The translations under genes and the position numbers were made by a program. DNA of 43,946 nucleotides from Streptomyces scabichelini (GTDB lineage: Bacteria > Actinomycetota > Actinomycetes > Streptomycetales > Streptomycetaceae), in contig NZ_JAAKZY010000077.1 in assembly GCF_011045015.1 (NCBI RefSeq), positions 1-43,946 on the forward strand, given 5' to 3'. The notes under the pieces are model-generated. The model did no database searches, was not told where the DNA came from, and saw nothing but the letters and a program-made list of their open reading frames with translations. Positions 1 through 6,968 of the stretch are shown piece after piece. Numbering within the stretch: the stretch's first letter is position 1; each line of letters begins with the position of its first letter.

Positions 1-238
1 CGCCGCCCTCTCCCTCGCCGAAGTCGAACCACACGGTGACGACGGCCCCGCGCGGCACCTCGGCGCCGGGCAGCGGGTACTGGCGTACGACGTAGTCGAC
101 GACGGTCAGATGGAAGTCGGGCCGGTCGGGCGCGGCGAGCAGCACGCCACGAGCCTCGGCCGTCTCGCGCGCGTCCACGGCCATCAGACCGACGAGCCGC
201 GGCACACGCACATCGGGTGGTTTGCGCACAGACGTCAC
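1..238 (-). CDS. PASTA-domain protein, 5' end only (truncated by window edge)
   Basis: Reading the minus strand from a GTG at 236-238 gives an open frame through to base 1 (79 codons and one further base, no stop). It contains VPRLVGLMAVDARETAEA and later PLPGAEVPRGAVVTVWF, the start and end signatures of a PASTA domain (penicillin-binding-protein and serine/threonine-kinase associated, usually a muropeptide or beta-lactam binding module). No signal peptide or membrane segment precedes the domain, so this may be a cytoplasmic or stand-alone PASTA protein; the missing C-terminal part could change that. A run of Gs directly upstream of the GTG is a poor Shine-Dalgarno site, so the start is only probable. 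It is absent from usual ORF lists because it runs off the window. Confidence 0.7.
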   Translation of the reverse strand, partial: MTSVRKPPDVRVPRLVGLMAVDARETAEARGVLLAAPDRPDFHLTVVDYVVRQYPLPGAEVPRGAVVTVWFDFGEGEGG

Positions 239-295
239 CCCCCAGCGGTACCGGAAGAGTAAGCCCTGCCGCGCGCCGCCGGAAGCGTCAGGGCT

Positions 296-802
296 TCAGA
301 GGTCGAGCCGGTAGCAGTGCCCCGTCTGCTCCGAGGCAGGCGAGGTGAACCTCTCGACCAGTGTCATGCCGAGCCGCCTGGTCACCGCTATGGAGCGTTC
401 GTTGCGGGAGTTGACCATCGCCACGACGCTGGAGACGCCCGCCGCACGCAGCCGGTCGAGCGTGATCCGCGCGGCCGCCGTCACGTACCCCTTGCCCCAG
501 TACGCCCGTCCGAGCCGCCAGCCGATCTCGATCTCGCCCTTGGGACCCCAGTCGTACGGCCACGGCTGGGCGCCCGTGAAGCCGATGGCCTCGCCCTCCT
601 CGTCGAGCATGGTCCAGAAGCAGAACCCGCGCTCGGCGTCGTGCCGGCGCTGCCGCGCGGTCAGTTCCTCGTAGACGGACAGCTCGGCCGGCTTTCCGCC
701 GTGGAACTCCATCACATCCGGGTCGTCGAACACCCGGTGCCAGGCGAAGGCGTCCTCTTCGGTGGGGACGCGCAGCCGTACCACGGGGAAAGGTCGGTTC
801 AT
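296..802 (-). CDS. GNAT-family N-acetyltransferase (RimJ/RimL-like)
   Basis: 168-residue protein of the RimJ/RimL (Acetyltransf_3) branch of GNAT enzymes, which move an acetyl group from acetyl-CoA to an amine on a protein N-terminus or small molecule. The N-terminal VRLRVPTEEDAFAWHRVF is the typical first strand and helix; GRAYWGKGYVTAAARITL (about residues 100-120) is the acetyl-CoA pyrophosphate-binding motif, followed by the NSRNERSIAVTRRLGM helix typical of the family. ATG at 800-802 is chosen because AAGGG lies about 8 bases upstream; a 601-residue open frame continues far upstream but only as a shadow of the flavoprotein gene on the other strand. The substrate cannot be told from sequence. 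It is divergent from the flavoprotein gene at 917. Confidence 0.9.
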   Translation of the reverse strand: MNRPFPVVRLRVPTEEDAFAWHRVFDDPDVMEFHGGKPAELSVYEELTARQRRHDAERGFCFWTMLDEEGEAIGFTGAQPWPYDWGPKGEIEIGWRLGRAYWGKGYVTAAARITLDRLRAAGVSSVVAMVNSRNERSIAVTRRLGMTLVERFTSPASEQTGHCYRLDL

Positions 803-916
803 CGGGCAGCCCTTCAGCAGGGTGATCAGTACCGCTGAATAGACTGCCCATGTCCCGTGCCCGTCAGCACGCAGATTTCGAGACTTCGCGCCTTCGAGAC
901 TTGGGGAGAACCCGCC

Positions 917-2215
917 GTGACCGAACCCCAGCCCCTCTCCGAAAACACCGCCGATGTCATCGTCGTCGGGGCCGGGCCAGCCGGTTCGACCACCGCGTAC
1001 TACCTGGCGAAGGCGGGACTGGACGTCCTGCTGCTGGAGAAGACCGCGTTCCCGCGCGAGAAGGTCTGCGGCGACGGGCTGACGCCCCGGGCGACCAAGC
1101 AGCTCGTCTCGATGGGCATCGACATCTCGGAGGAGGCCGGCTGGCTGCGGAACAAAGGCCTCCGCATCATCGGCGGCGGTGTCCGCCTCCAGCTGGACTG
1201 GCCGGATCTCGCCGCCTACCCCGACTACGGACTCGTACGAAAGCGGGACGACTTCGACGAGCAACTGGCCCGGCAGGCGCAGAAGGCGGGCGCGCGGCTG
1301 TACGAGCGGTGCAATGTGGGCGCCCCGGTCATCGACGACCGTACGGGCCGCATCACGGGCGTGCACGCCAAGCTCGGCGACTCCGGGGAGAAGCGGGACG
1401 TCACCTTCCACGCCCCGCTGGTCGTGGCGGCCGACGGCAACTCGACCCGGCTGTCCCTTGGCATGGGCCTGCACCGGCGCGACGACCGGCCGATGGGAGT
1501 GGCGGTGCGTACGTACTTCACGTCGCCGCGCCACGAAGACGACTACCTGGAGTCCTGGCTGGAGCTGTGGGACCGGCGCGGCCCCGGCGAGGACCGGCTG
1601 CTGCCCGGCTACGGCTGGATCTTCGGCATGGGCGACGGCACGAGCAACGTGGGCCTGGGCGTGCTGAACACCTCCACCTCCTTCAAGGAGCTGGACTGGC
1701 GCGAGGTCCTGAAAGCGTGGTGCGCCTCGATGCCCGAGGACTGGGGCTACACCCCGGACAACATGACGATCCCGATCCGCGGCGCCGCCCTCCCCATGGC
1801 CTTCAACCGCCAACCGCACTACACGAAGGGCCTGTTGCTCGTCGGCGACGCGGGCGGCATGGTGAACCCCTTCAACGGCGAGGGCATCGCGTACGCCATG
1901 GAGTCCGGCCAGATCGCCGCCGACGTCATCGTCCAGGCACACGCCCGCTCGACCCCCGCCCAGCGCGAACTCGCCCTCCAGCGCTATCCGAAGGTCCTCA
2001 AGGACACCTACGGCGGCTACTACAACCTCGGCCGCGCCTTCGTGAAGCTCATCGGCAACCCGAAGGTCATGAAGATCGCTACCCAGCGCGGCCTCACCCA
2101 TCCGATCCTGATGAAGTTCACGCTGAAGATGCTCGCGAACCTGACCGACCCGACGGGCGGCGACGCGATGGACCGGATCATCAACGGGCTGAGCAAGGTG
2201 GCCCCGAAGGCGTAA
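917..2215 (+). CDS. Geranylgeranyl reductase-family FAD oxidoreductase, probable menaquinone reductase (MenJ-like)
   Basis: 432-residue flavoprotein. DVIVVGAGPAGSTTAYYLAK near the N-terminus is the Rossmann FAD motif; KVCGDGLTPRA is the signature of geranylgeranyl reductases; GDAGGMVNPFNGEGIAYAM (about residue 300) is the second FAD-binding motif. Relatives saturate isoprenoid double bonds; in mycobacteria the homologue MenJ reduces one unit of the menaquinone tail. The neighbouring nuo operon, which feeds menaquinone, fits that role, but an archaeal-type lipid reductase or another polyprenyl substrate is not excluded. GTG 917 is preferred to the in-frame start at 857 because GGGGAGA lies 7 bases upstream and the FAD motif then starts 14 residues in. 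Followed by a strong terminator hairpin at 2241. Confidence 0.88.
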   Translation: MTEPQPLSENTADVIVVGAGPAGSTTAYYLAKAGLDVLLLEKTAFPREKVCGDGLTPRATKQLVSMGIDISEEAGWLRNKGLRIIGGGVRLQLDWPDLAAYPDYGLVRKRDDFDEQLARQAQKAGARLYERCNVGAPVIDDRTGRITGVHAKLGDSGEKRDVTFHAPLVVAADGNSTRLSLGMGLHRRDDRPMGVAVRTYFTSPRHEDDYLESWLELWDRRGPGEDRLLPGYGWIFGMGDGTSNVGLGVLNTSTSFKELDWREVLKAWCASMPEDWGYTPDNMTIPIRGAALPMAFNRQPHYTKGLLLVGDAGGMVNPFNGEGIAYAMESGQIAADVIVQAHARSTPAQRELALQRYPKVLKDTYGGYYNLGRAFVKLIGNPKVMKIATQRGLTHPILMKFTLKMLANLTDPTGGDAMDRIINGLSKVAPKA

Positions 2216-2240
2216 CTCCTGGAGTCGCTGAGCGCGCCTG

Positions 2241-2271
2241 AGGGCCGCCTCCCCGGTGGGGAGGCGGCCCT
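2241..2271. terminator. Perfect 14-bp stem terminator between convergent genes
   Basis: AGGGCCGCCTCCCC (2241-2254), loop GGT, then its exact reverse complement (2258-2271). It sits 25 bases after the flavoprotein stop and 25 bases before the end of the convergent NlpC/P60 gene, so it can serve both strands. There is no long T tract, as is usual in Streptomyces. Confidence 0.85.
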
Positions 2272-2296
2272 TTGAGCAAGCGCGGCGGAAAGCCGG

Positions 2297-3106
2297 TCAG
2301 AGGACGCGTACCGCGCCGTCCGCCGGGTAGCCCGACAGGTCCTGGATGACGACGCCCTTGCCGGGGTTCGCGGCGTCCAGGTACTGGCCGCCGCCGATGT
2401 AGACACCGGTGTGGTACGCCGAGCCCTTGCCACCCCAGTACAGGATGTCGCCGACCTGGATGTCGGACAGCGGGACGTCGGTGCCGACCGTCGACTGGTC
2501 CTGCGAGACGCGCGGCAGGTCGACGCCGACCTGCTTGAACGCGGCCTGGACCAGGCTGGAGCAGTCCCAGGCATTGGGGCCCGTGGCGCCCAGGACGTAC
2601 GCGTCACCGACCTGCGCCTTGAGGAAGTTGATGACGGTGCCGACGCTGCCGCTCGCCGGAGCGGGGACGTCGGTGTCGGTGCTCGGGGCGGAGGCGGTGA
2701 GGGTGGTCCGCTCGGCGGACCGCGAGGCGGCGGACTCCGCGGCGGCCCTGCGCTCGGCCTCGGCCTTCTTCTTGGTCTCCGCCTTCTTCTTCGCCTCGGC
2801 GAGGTCGGCCTTGGCCTGCTTGGCGGCCTTGGCGGCGGCCGCGTCACGCTCGGCCAGCAGTTCGTAGTCGGCCGCGGCCTGCTGGGTGGCGGCTGCGGAC
2901 TCGGCGACGGTGGCGGACAGGTCCGCCGTGAGCGCGGGCAGTTCCATGGTCTGGGTCACGGGCTCGGCCGCGTTCGCCGATCCGGCCGCAGCGCCCACTG
3001 CCAGGGTGCTGAGGACGCCACCGGCAACTCCGGCGCGCATCGCGAGCGTCGAGCTGCTGCGAGGCCGGGGTTTCCGGTGGCTGCGTATGTGAGCGGTGTG
3101 GGACAT
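2297..3106 (-). CDS. Secreted NlpC/P60 (C40) peptidoglycan endopeptidase
   Basis: 269 residues from ATG 3104-3106: basic N-terminus (SHRKPRPR), hydrophobic segment and cleavage-like GSANA-AE near residue 46, then a coiled-coil rich in Ala/Lys/Glu (about residues 75-130), a Ser/Thr/Pro linker and a C-terminal NlpC/P60 domain. NAWDCSS supplies the catalytic Cys (about residue 182) and SAYHTGVYIGGG the His (about 232). Such enzymes cut stem peptides of peptidoglycan during growth, septation or spore germination. An in-frame ATG 19 codons upstream (3163) exists but would put a non-signal-like stretch before the basic region. The Shine-Dalgarno-like GGAGGAG is 20 bases from the chosen start, so the exact start remains open. 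A Crp-like palindrome lies about 240 bases upstream. Confidence 0.9.
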   Translation of the reverse strand: MSHTAHIRSHRKPRPRSSSTLAMRAGVAGGVLSTLAVGAAAGSANAAEPVTQTMELPALTADLSATVAESAAATQQAAADYELLAERDAAAAKAAKQAKADLAEAKKKAETKKKAEAERRAAAESAASRSAERTTLTASAPSTDTDVPAPASGSVGTVINFLKAQVGDAYVLGATGPNAWDCSSLVQAAFKQVGVDLPRVSQDQSTVGTDVPLSDIQVGDILYWGGKGSAYHTGVYIGGGQYLDAANPGKGVVIQDLSGYPADGAVRVL

Positions 3107-3345
3107 GAGTCCAACCGGTATCAGGGGCTCCTCCATATCTTCAAGAAACGTGTGGTGCGCCACAGTTGTTCAATGGGCTGCCCGAATCCCGGGCGTGGCG
3201 TTTCTTATTGACGCCGTATCGGGCATTGCGGACACCGCCCATCAGGCCTGTGAACAAGGCCTTTCCGTATTACGTCCGAATTGCCCGCCGCCTACCACCC
3301 GTTGGGACCGATGGCCAAGCCCTGCTTATGCGTGCCCGTTTTGGG

Positions 3346-3361
3346 TGTGACGCAGGTCACG
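3346..3361. promoter_or_regulatory. Crp-like operator upstream of NlpC/P60 gene
   Basis: TGTGACGCAGGTCACG; the core GTGACGCAGGTCAC fits the Streptomyces Crp consensus GTG-N6-GNCAC at every fixed base. It lies about 240 bases upstream of the NlpC/P60 start. S. coelicolor Crp is known to act in germination and development, and cell-wall hydrolases are among plausible targets; binding here is inferred. Confidence 0.5.
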
Positions 3362-3735
3362 GAACGGTCACTGTGGCGGACGCGTCGCGGGCGCGGGTCT
3401 CGTTCGTGTCTCGGTGCTGTGCGTCGCTCGTGAAGGCCGCGCCCCGCTCATGCCCTGCTCGTGAACGAATGCACGCGCTCGCGTCCGTCCACACCGGAGG
3501 CCCAACTCCCCCCGAAGTGTGAACGAGTTCCTCTATCAAGCGTGGGTGTCCAGCGCCAATTTGCCCGCGAGCGCCGCCTCTTGGTAAGGGGCCGCACTGC
3601 CGGACCTGCGTTAACGAGCGAAATTGTCACTTCTGGTGATCACTCGGACGCTTCCCGAGCGGAGATCACCGATCATTCGACTTCATGATCCTCAGCCGGG
3701 TGGTGGAGATCACAAAGTCGTTGTCGTACCCCGTG

Positions 3736-3765
3736 TCGCAGATCACAGACCGGCAGGCATAAGAT
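3736..3765 (+). promoter_or_regulatory. Possible nuoA promoter
   Basis: TAAGAT (3760-3765) is a fair match to a Streptomyces -10 hexamer (TAGGAT-like) 166 bases before nuoA; the region 18 bases further upstream (TCGCAG) is a weak -35. A start of transcription near 3772 would place the palindrome at 3782-3797 just downstream of it, a position suited to repression. Weak evidence. Confidence 0.3.
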
Positions 3766-3781
3766 GCGTGGCAGTTGGGCT

Positions 3782-3797
3782 TGTGACCTGCTTCACA
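3782..3797. promoter_or_regulatory. Rex-operator-like (ROP) palindrome upstream of nuoA
   Basis: TGTGACCTGCTTCACA matches the Rex operator TGTGAA-N4-TTCACA at 11 of 12 fixed positions (C instead of A at position 6). Rex represses respiratory operons of Streptomyces coelicolor such as cydABCD until NADH rises. The same 16-mer also fits the enteric CRP pattern TGTGA-N6-TCACA, but the NADH dehydrogenase operon 134 bases downstream favours Rex. Confidence 0.65.
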
Positions 3798-3807
3798 TGT
3801 ACGCGAT

Positions 3808-3867
3808 CTTCGTGAAGCCGCACGAGGCTTGTGAGCCTCGTAAGGCGTACGAAGCTTGCGGGCTTCG
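3808..3867 (+). promoter_or_regulatory. Tandem duplicated stem-loops in the nuoA leader
   Basis: CGAGGCTTGTGAGCCTCG (3823-3840) and CGAAGCTTGCGGGCTTCG (3850-3867) are two hairpins offset by 27 bases, each with a 7-bp stem; a smaller CTTCGTGAAG hairpin (3808-3817) precedes them. Between the copies a G-C pair has become A-T on both sides of the stem, so pairing is conserved while sequence is not. They would lie in the nuoA 5' untranslated RNA, 63 bases before the start codon. Confidence 0.55.
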
Positions 3868-3930
3868 TGAGGCAGGAGTAGTCCGACGTAACCGCCAGCA
3901 GTCAATGCCGACTGAGAGGAGCGAGGAGCG

Positions 3931-4290
3931 GTGAACGCGTATGCGCCCATCCTCGTACTGGGAGCCCTCGGGGCAGGCTTTGCGATCTTCTCCGTGGTCA
4001 TGGCCACGCTTACCGGTCCAAAGCGGTACAACCGGGCCAAGCTCGAAGCCTACGAGTGCGGTATCGAGCCGACCCCCACGCCGGCCGGCGGCGGGCGGTT
4101 CCCCATCAAGTACTACCTGACGGCGATGCTCTTCATCATTTTCGATATCGAGATCGTCTTCCTCTATCCCTGGGCCGTCACCTTCGACGCCCTTGGGGTA
4201 TTCGGGCTCGTGGAGATGTTGCTCTTCGTGCTCACCGTCTTCGTCGCGTACGCGTACGTATGGCGGCGCGGCGGCCTGGAATGGGACTGA
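3931..4290 (+). CDS. nuoA: NADH-quinone oxidoreductase subunit A
   Basis: 119 residues, three predicted membrane helices, first gene of the 14-gene complex I operon. LEAYECGIEPTPTP and FDIEIVFLYPWAV are the family hallmarks, the latter carrying conserved acidic residues at the junction of the membrane and peripheral arms. Starts at GTG 3931, preceded by the purine-rich GAGGAGCGAGGAGCG ribosome-binding region. Forms, with NuoB, C, D, H and J, the quinone-proximal part of the complex. Separated from nuoB by 49 bases, the widest gap in the operon. Confidence 0.97.
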   Translation: MNAYAPILVLGALGAGFAIFSVVMATLTGPKRYNRAKLEAYECGIEPTPTPAGGGRFPIKYYLTAMLFIIFDIEIVFLYPWAVTFDALGVFGLVEMLLFVLTVFVAYAYVWRRGGLEWD

Positions 4291-4339
4291 ACCCCGGATG
4301 GGACTTAACCCCGGATAGGGGACAGAGGAGCCACTGAGC

Positions 4340-4894
4340 ATGGGACTCGAAGAAAAGCTGCCGAGCGGTTTCCTGCTGACCACCGTCGAGCAGGCCGCGG
4401 GATGGGTGCGCAAGTCATCCGTCTTTCCCGCCACCTTCGGCCTCGCCTGCTGCGCCATCGAGATGATGACGACCGGCGCGGGCCGTTACGACCTGGCGCG
4501 CTTCGGCATGGAGGTCTTCCGCGGCTCGCCGCGTCAGGCAGACCTGATGATCGTCGCCGGACGCGTCAGCCAGAAGATGGCGCCGGTCCTGAGGCAGGTC
4601 TATGACCAGATGCCGAACCCCAAGTGGGTGATCTCCATGGGGGTCTGCGCGTCCTCGGGCGGGATGTTCAACAACTACGCGATCGTGCAGGGCGTCGATC
4701 ACATCGTCCCTGTCGACATCTATCTGCCCGGCTGTCCGCCGCGGCCCGAAATGCTGATGGACGCCATTCTCAAGCTGCACCAGAAGATCCAGAGCTCGAA
4801 GCTCGGCGTGAACGCCGAGGAGGCGGCCCGCGAGGCGGAGGAAGCGGCGCTCAAGGCGCTCCCCACCATCGAGATGAAGGGCCTGCTGCAGTGA
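4340..4894 (+). CDS. nuoB: NADH-quinone oxidoreductase subunit B
   Basis: 184 residues; carries the N2 [4Fe-4S] cluster that hands electrons to quinone. The ligands are visible: adjacent cysteines in FGLACCAIEMM (residues 37-38), the cysteine in MGVCASSGG (about 103) and that in LPGCPPRPE (about 133). The alanine/glutamate-rich C-terminal tail is common in actinobacteria. ATG 4340 is preceded by AGAGGAG. Its stop overlaps the nuoC start (GTGA), implying translational coupling. Confidence 0.98.
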   Translation: MGLEEKLPSGFLLTTVEQAAGWVRKSSVFPATFGLACCAIEMMTTGAGRYDLARFGMEVFRGSPRQADLMIVAGRVSQKMAPVLRQVYDQMPNPKWVISMGVCASSGGMFNNYAIVQGVDHIVPVDIYLPGCPPRPEMLMDAILKLHQKIQSSKLGVNAEEAAREAEEAALKALPTIEMKGLLQ

Positions 4895-5649
4895 GCGACG
4901 CGAACGGCACGAACGGCAACGGCACGAACGGGGTCAACCCCGAGAAGGACCTCAGCGCCTCCAACCTCCCCGGTCGGCCGGGCGAGGCGGGCGAGGAGAT
5001 CCGCGTCCAGCGCGGCATGTTCGGCGCCAACAACGGCGGCGACACTTCCGGCTACGGAGGCCTGGTCCGCTCGGTCCGGCTGCCCGGCCCTGCCACCCGC
5101 CCGTACGGCGGCTGGTTCGACGAGGTCGCCGACGAGCTGGAGGGCGCCCTGGAGGAACAGGGACTCGTCCCCGGGAACGCGATCGAGAAGACGGTCGTCG
5201 ACCGCGACGAGATCACCTTCCACATCGAGCGCGAGTACCTGGTCCAGGTCGCCCGGACCCTGCGCGACGACCCGGCCCTCCGCTTCGAGCTGTGCACGGG
5301 GGTGAGCGGCGTCCACTACCTCGGCGACAAGGGCCGCGAGCTGCACGCCGTCTACCACCTGCGCTCGATCACGCACAACCGGCTGATCCGCCTGGAAGTC
5401 AGCGCCCCGGACGCCGATCGCCACATCCCGTCGCTGGTCTCCGTCTATCCGACGAACGACTGGCACGAGCGCGAGACGTACGACTTCTTCGGCATCGTCT
5501 TCGACGGTCACCCGGCCCTGACGCGGATCATGATGCCGGACGACTGGCAGGGCTTCCCGCAGCGCAAGGACTACCCCCTCGGCGGCATCCCCGTCGAGTA
5601 CAAGGGCGCACAGATCCCGGCTCCGGACCAGCGGAGGTCCTACTCATGA
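4891..5649 (+). CDS. nuoC: NADH-quinone oxidoreductase subunit C
   Basis: 252 residues from GTG 4891, which overlaps the nuoB stop. Residues about 85-230 form the 30-kDa complex I subunit domain, with HAVYHLRSITHNRLIRLEV and the signature ERETYDFFGIVFDGHP. The first ~50 residues are an Asn/Gly/Thr-rich, probably unstructured extension encoded by short repeats, not present in enteric NuoC. NuoC is a separate gene here, not fused to NuoD as in E. coli. It contributes to the quinone-binding peripheral arm. Overlaps nuoD by 4 bases. Confidence 0.97.
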   Translation: MSDANGTNGNGTNGVNPEKDLSASNLPGRPGEAGEEIRVQRGMFGANNGGDTSGYGGLVRSVRLPGPATRPYGGWFDEVADELEGALEEQGLVPGNAIEKTVVDRDEITFHIEREYLVQVARTLRDDPALRFELCTGVSGVHYLGDKGRELHAVYHLRSITHNRLIRLEVSAPDADRHIPSLVSVYPTNDWHERETYDFFGIVFDGHPALTRIMMPDDWQGFPQRKDYPLGGIPVEYKGAQIPAPDQRRSYS

Positions 5650-6968
5650 GCACGCAGTCAGCATCCGCCCGCGAAACCACCGAGGGCACCGTCTACACGG
5701 TCACCGGTGGCGACTGGGACGAGGTCGTGCAGACCGCGGCCAGGGCCGACGACGAGCGCATCGTCGTCAACATGGGCCCGCAGCACCCGTCCACCCACGG
5801 CGTGCTCCGCCTGATCCTGGAGATCGAGGGCGAGACGGTCACCGAGGCCCGCTGCGGCATCGGCTATCTGCACACCGGTATCGAGAAGAACCTCGAGTTC
5901 CGTACGTGGACACAGGGCACGACCTTCGTGACGCGCATGGACTACCTGACGTCGTTCTTCAACGAGACGGCGTACTGCCTCGCCGTCGAGAAACTCCTCG
6001 GCATCGAGGACCAGGTCCCCGACCGCGCCTCCGTCATCCGCGTGCTCCTGATGGAGCTGAACCGGCTCTCCTCGCACCTGGTGTGCATCGCCACCGGCGG
6101 CATGGAGCTCGGCGCCACCACGATCATGATCTACGGCTTCCGTGATCGTGAACTCGTTCTCGACATCTACGAGTTGATCACCGGCCTGCGCATGAACCAC
6201 GCGTACATCCGGCCCGGCGGTCTCGCCCAGGACCTGCCTCCGGGCGCGGTGGACCAGATCCGCGAGTTCGTGAAGAAGATGAAGAAGAACCTTCCCGAGT
6301 ACGACAAGCTCGCCACCGGGAACCCCGTCTTCAAGGCCCGTATGCAGGACATCGGCTACCTCGACCTGGCCGGCTGCATGGCCCTCGGCGCCACCGGCCC
6401 GGTCCTCCGCTCGGCCGGTCTCCCGCACGACCTGCGTAAGGCGCAGCCGTACTGCGGCTACGAGACGTACGACTTCGACGTCCCGACCGCGGACACCTGC
6501 GACGCGTACGGCCGCTTCCTGATCCGCCTGGAGGAGATGCGCCAGTCGCTGCGGATCATCGAGCAGTGCCTGGACCGGCTGCGGCCCGGACCGGTCATGG
6601 TCGCCGACAAGAAGATCGCCTGGCCCGCCCAGCTCGCCCTCGGCCCGGACGGCCTCGGCAACTCCCTCGATCACATCAAGGAGATCATGGGCACCTCCAT
6701 GGAGGCCCTGATCCACCACTTCAAGCTGGTGACCGAGGGCTTCAGGGTCCCGCCCGGCCAGACGTACGCCGCCGTCGAGTCGCCCAAGGGCGAGCTCGGG
6801 GTGCACGCCGTGTCCGACGGCGGCACCCGTCCCTACCGGGTCCACTTCCGCGACCCCTCGTTCACCAATCTGCAGGCCATGGCGGCGATGTGCGAGGGCG
6901 GCCAGGTCGCCGACGTCATCGTCGCCGTCGCGTCCATCGACCCCGTGATGGGAGGCGTCGACCGGTGA
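5646..6968 (+). CDS. nuoD: NADH-quinone oxidoreductase subunit D
   Basis: 440-residue 49-kDa subunit, the quinone-binding partner of NuoB, evolved from [NiFe]-hydrogenase large subunit. NMGPQHPSTHGVLRLILE near residue 40 carries the His loop lining the quinone site, and CGIGYLHTGIEKNLE and the RPGGLAQDLPPG segment are family motifs. It ends in VDR, the usual C-terminus. Starts at ATG 5646 by ATGA overlap with nuoC and ends in GTGA overlap with nuoE. Length is normal for a stand-alone NuoD. Confidence 0.98.
   Translation: MSTQSASARETTEGTVYTVTGGDWDEVVQTAARADDERIVVNMGPQHPSTHGVLRLILEIEGETVTEARCGIGYLHTGIEKNLEFRTWTQGTTFVTRMDYLTSFFNETAYCLAVEKLLGIEDQVPDRASVIRVLLMELNRLSSHLVCIATGGMELGATTIMIYGFRDRELVLDIYELITGLRMNHAYIRPGGLAQDLPPGAVDQIREFVKKMKKNLPEYDKLATGNPVFKARMQDIGYLDLAGCMALGATGPVLRSAGLPHDLRKAQPYCGYETYDFDVPTADTCDAYGRFLIRLEEMRQSLRIIEQCLDRLRPGPVMVADKKIAWPAQLALGPDGLGNSLDHIKEIMGTSMEALIHHFKLVTEGFRVPPGQTYAAVESPKGELGVHAVSDGGTRPYRVHFRDPSFTNLQAMAAMCEGGQVADVIVAVASIDPVMGGVDR

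Larger units (their letters stand above)
3107..3930. other. Long intergenic regulatory region between NlpC/P60 and nuoA
   Basis: About 820 bases without a believable gene; the short open frames here lack Streptomyces codon bias and recognisable motifs. Going left to right it holds a Crp-like palindrome (3346-3361), a TGTGAACGAGTTC half-palindrome (3518-3530), the palindrome GTGATCAC (3636-3643), three AGATCAC direct repeats (3663, 3707, 3740), a possible -10 TAAGAT (3760-3765), a Rex-operator-like palindrome (3782-3797) and tandem stem-loops (3808-3867). Its base composition is visibly less GC-rich than the flanking genes. Confidence 0.75.

Noticed and set aside
296..2101. A 601-codon frame that would fuse extra sequence to the GNAT enzyme
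   Set aside because: The upstream part is antisense to the flavoprotein gene; the GNAT fold is complete from 802.
3107..3360. Possible ydaO-type (c-di-AMP) riboswitch upstream of the NlpC/P60 gene
   Set aside because: Actinobacterial cell-wall hydrolase genes often carry one, but the leader lacks the conserved ydaO blocks on the minus strand, so I do not call it.
3166..3815. Several short open frames in the nuoA upstream region
   Set aside because: No Streptomyces codon bias, no ribosome-binding sites in useful places, no recognisable motifs, and they cross regulatory palindromes.
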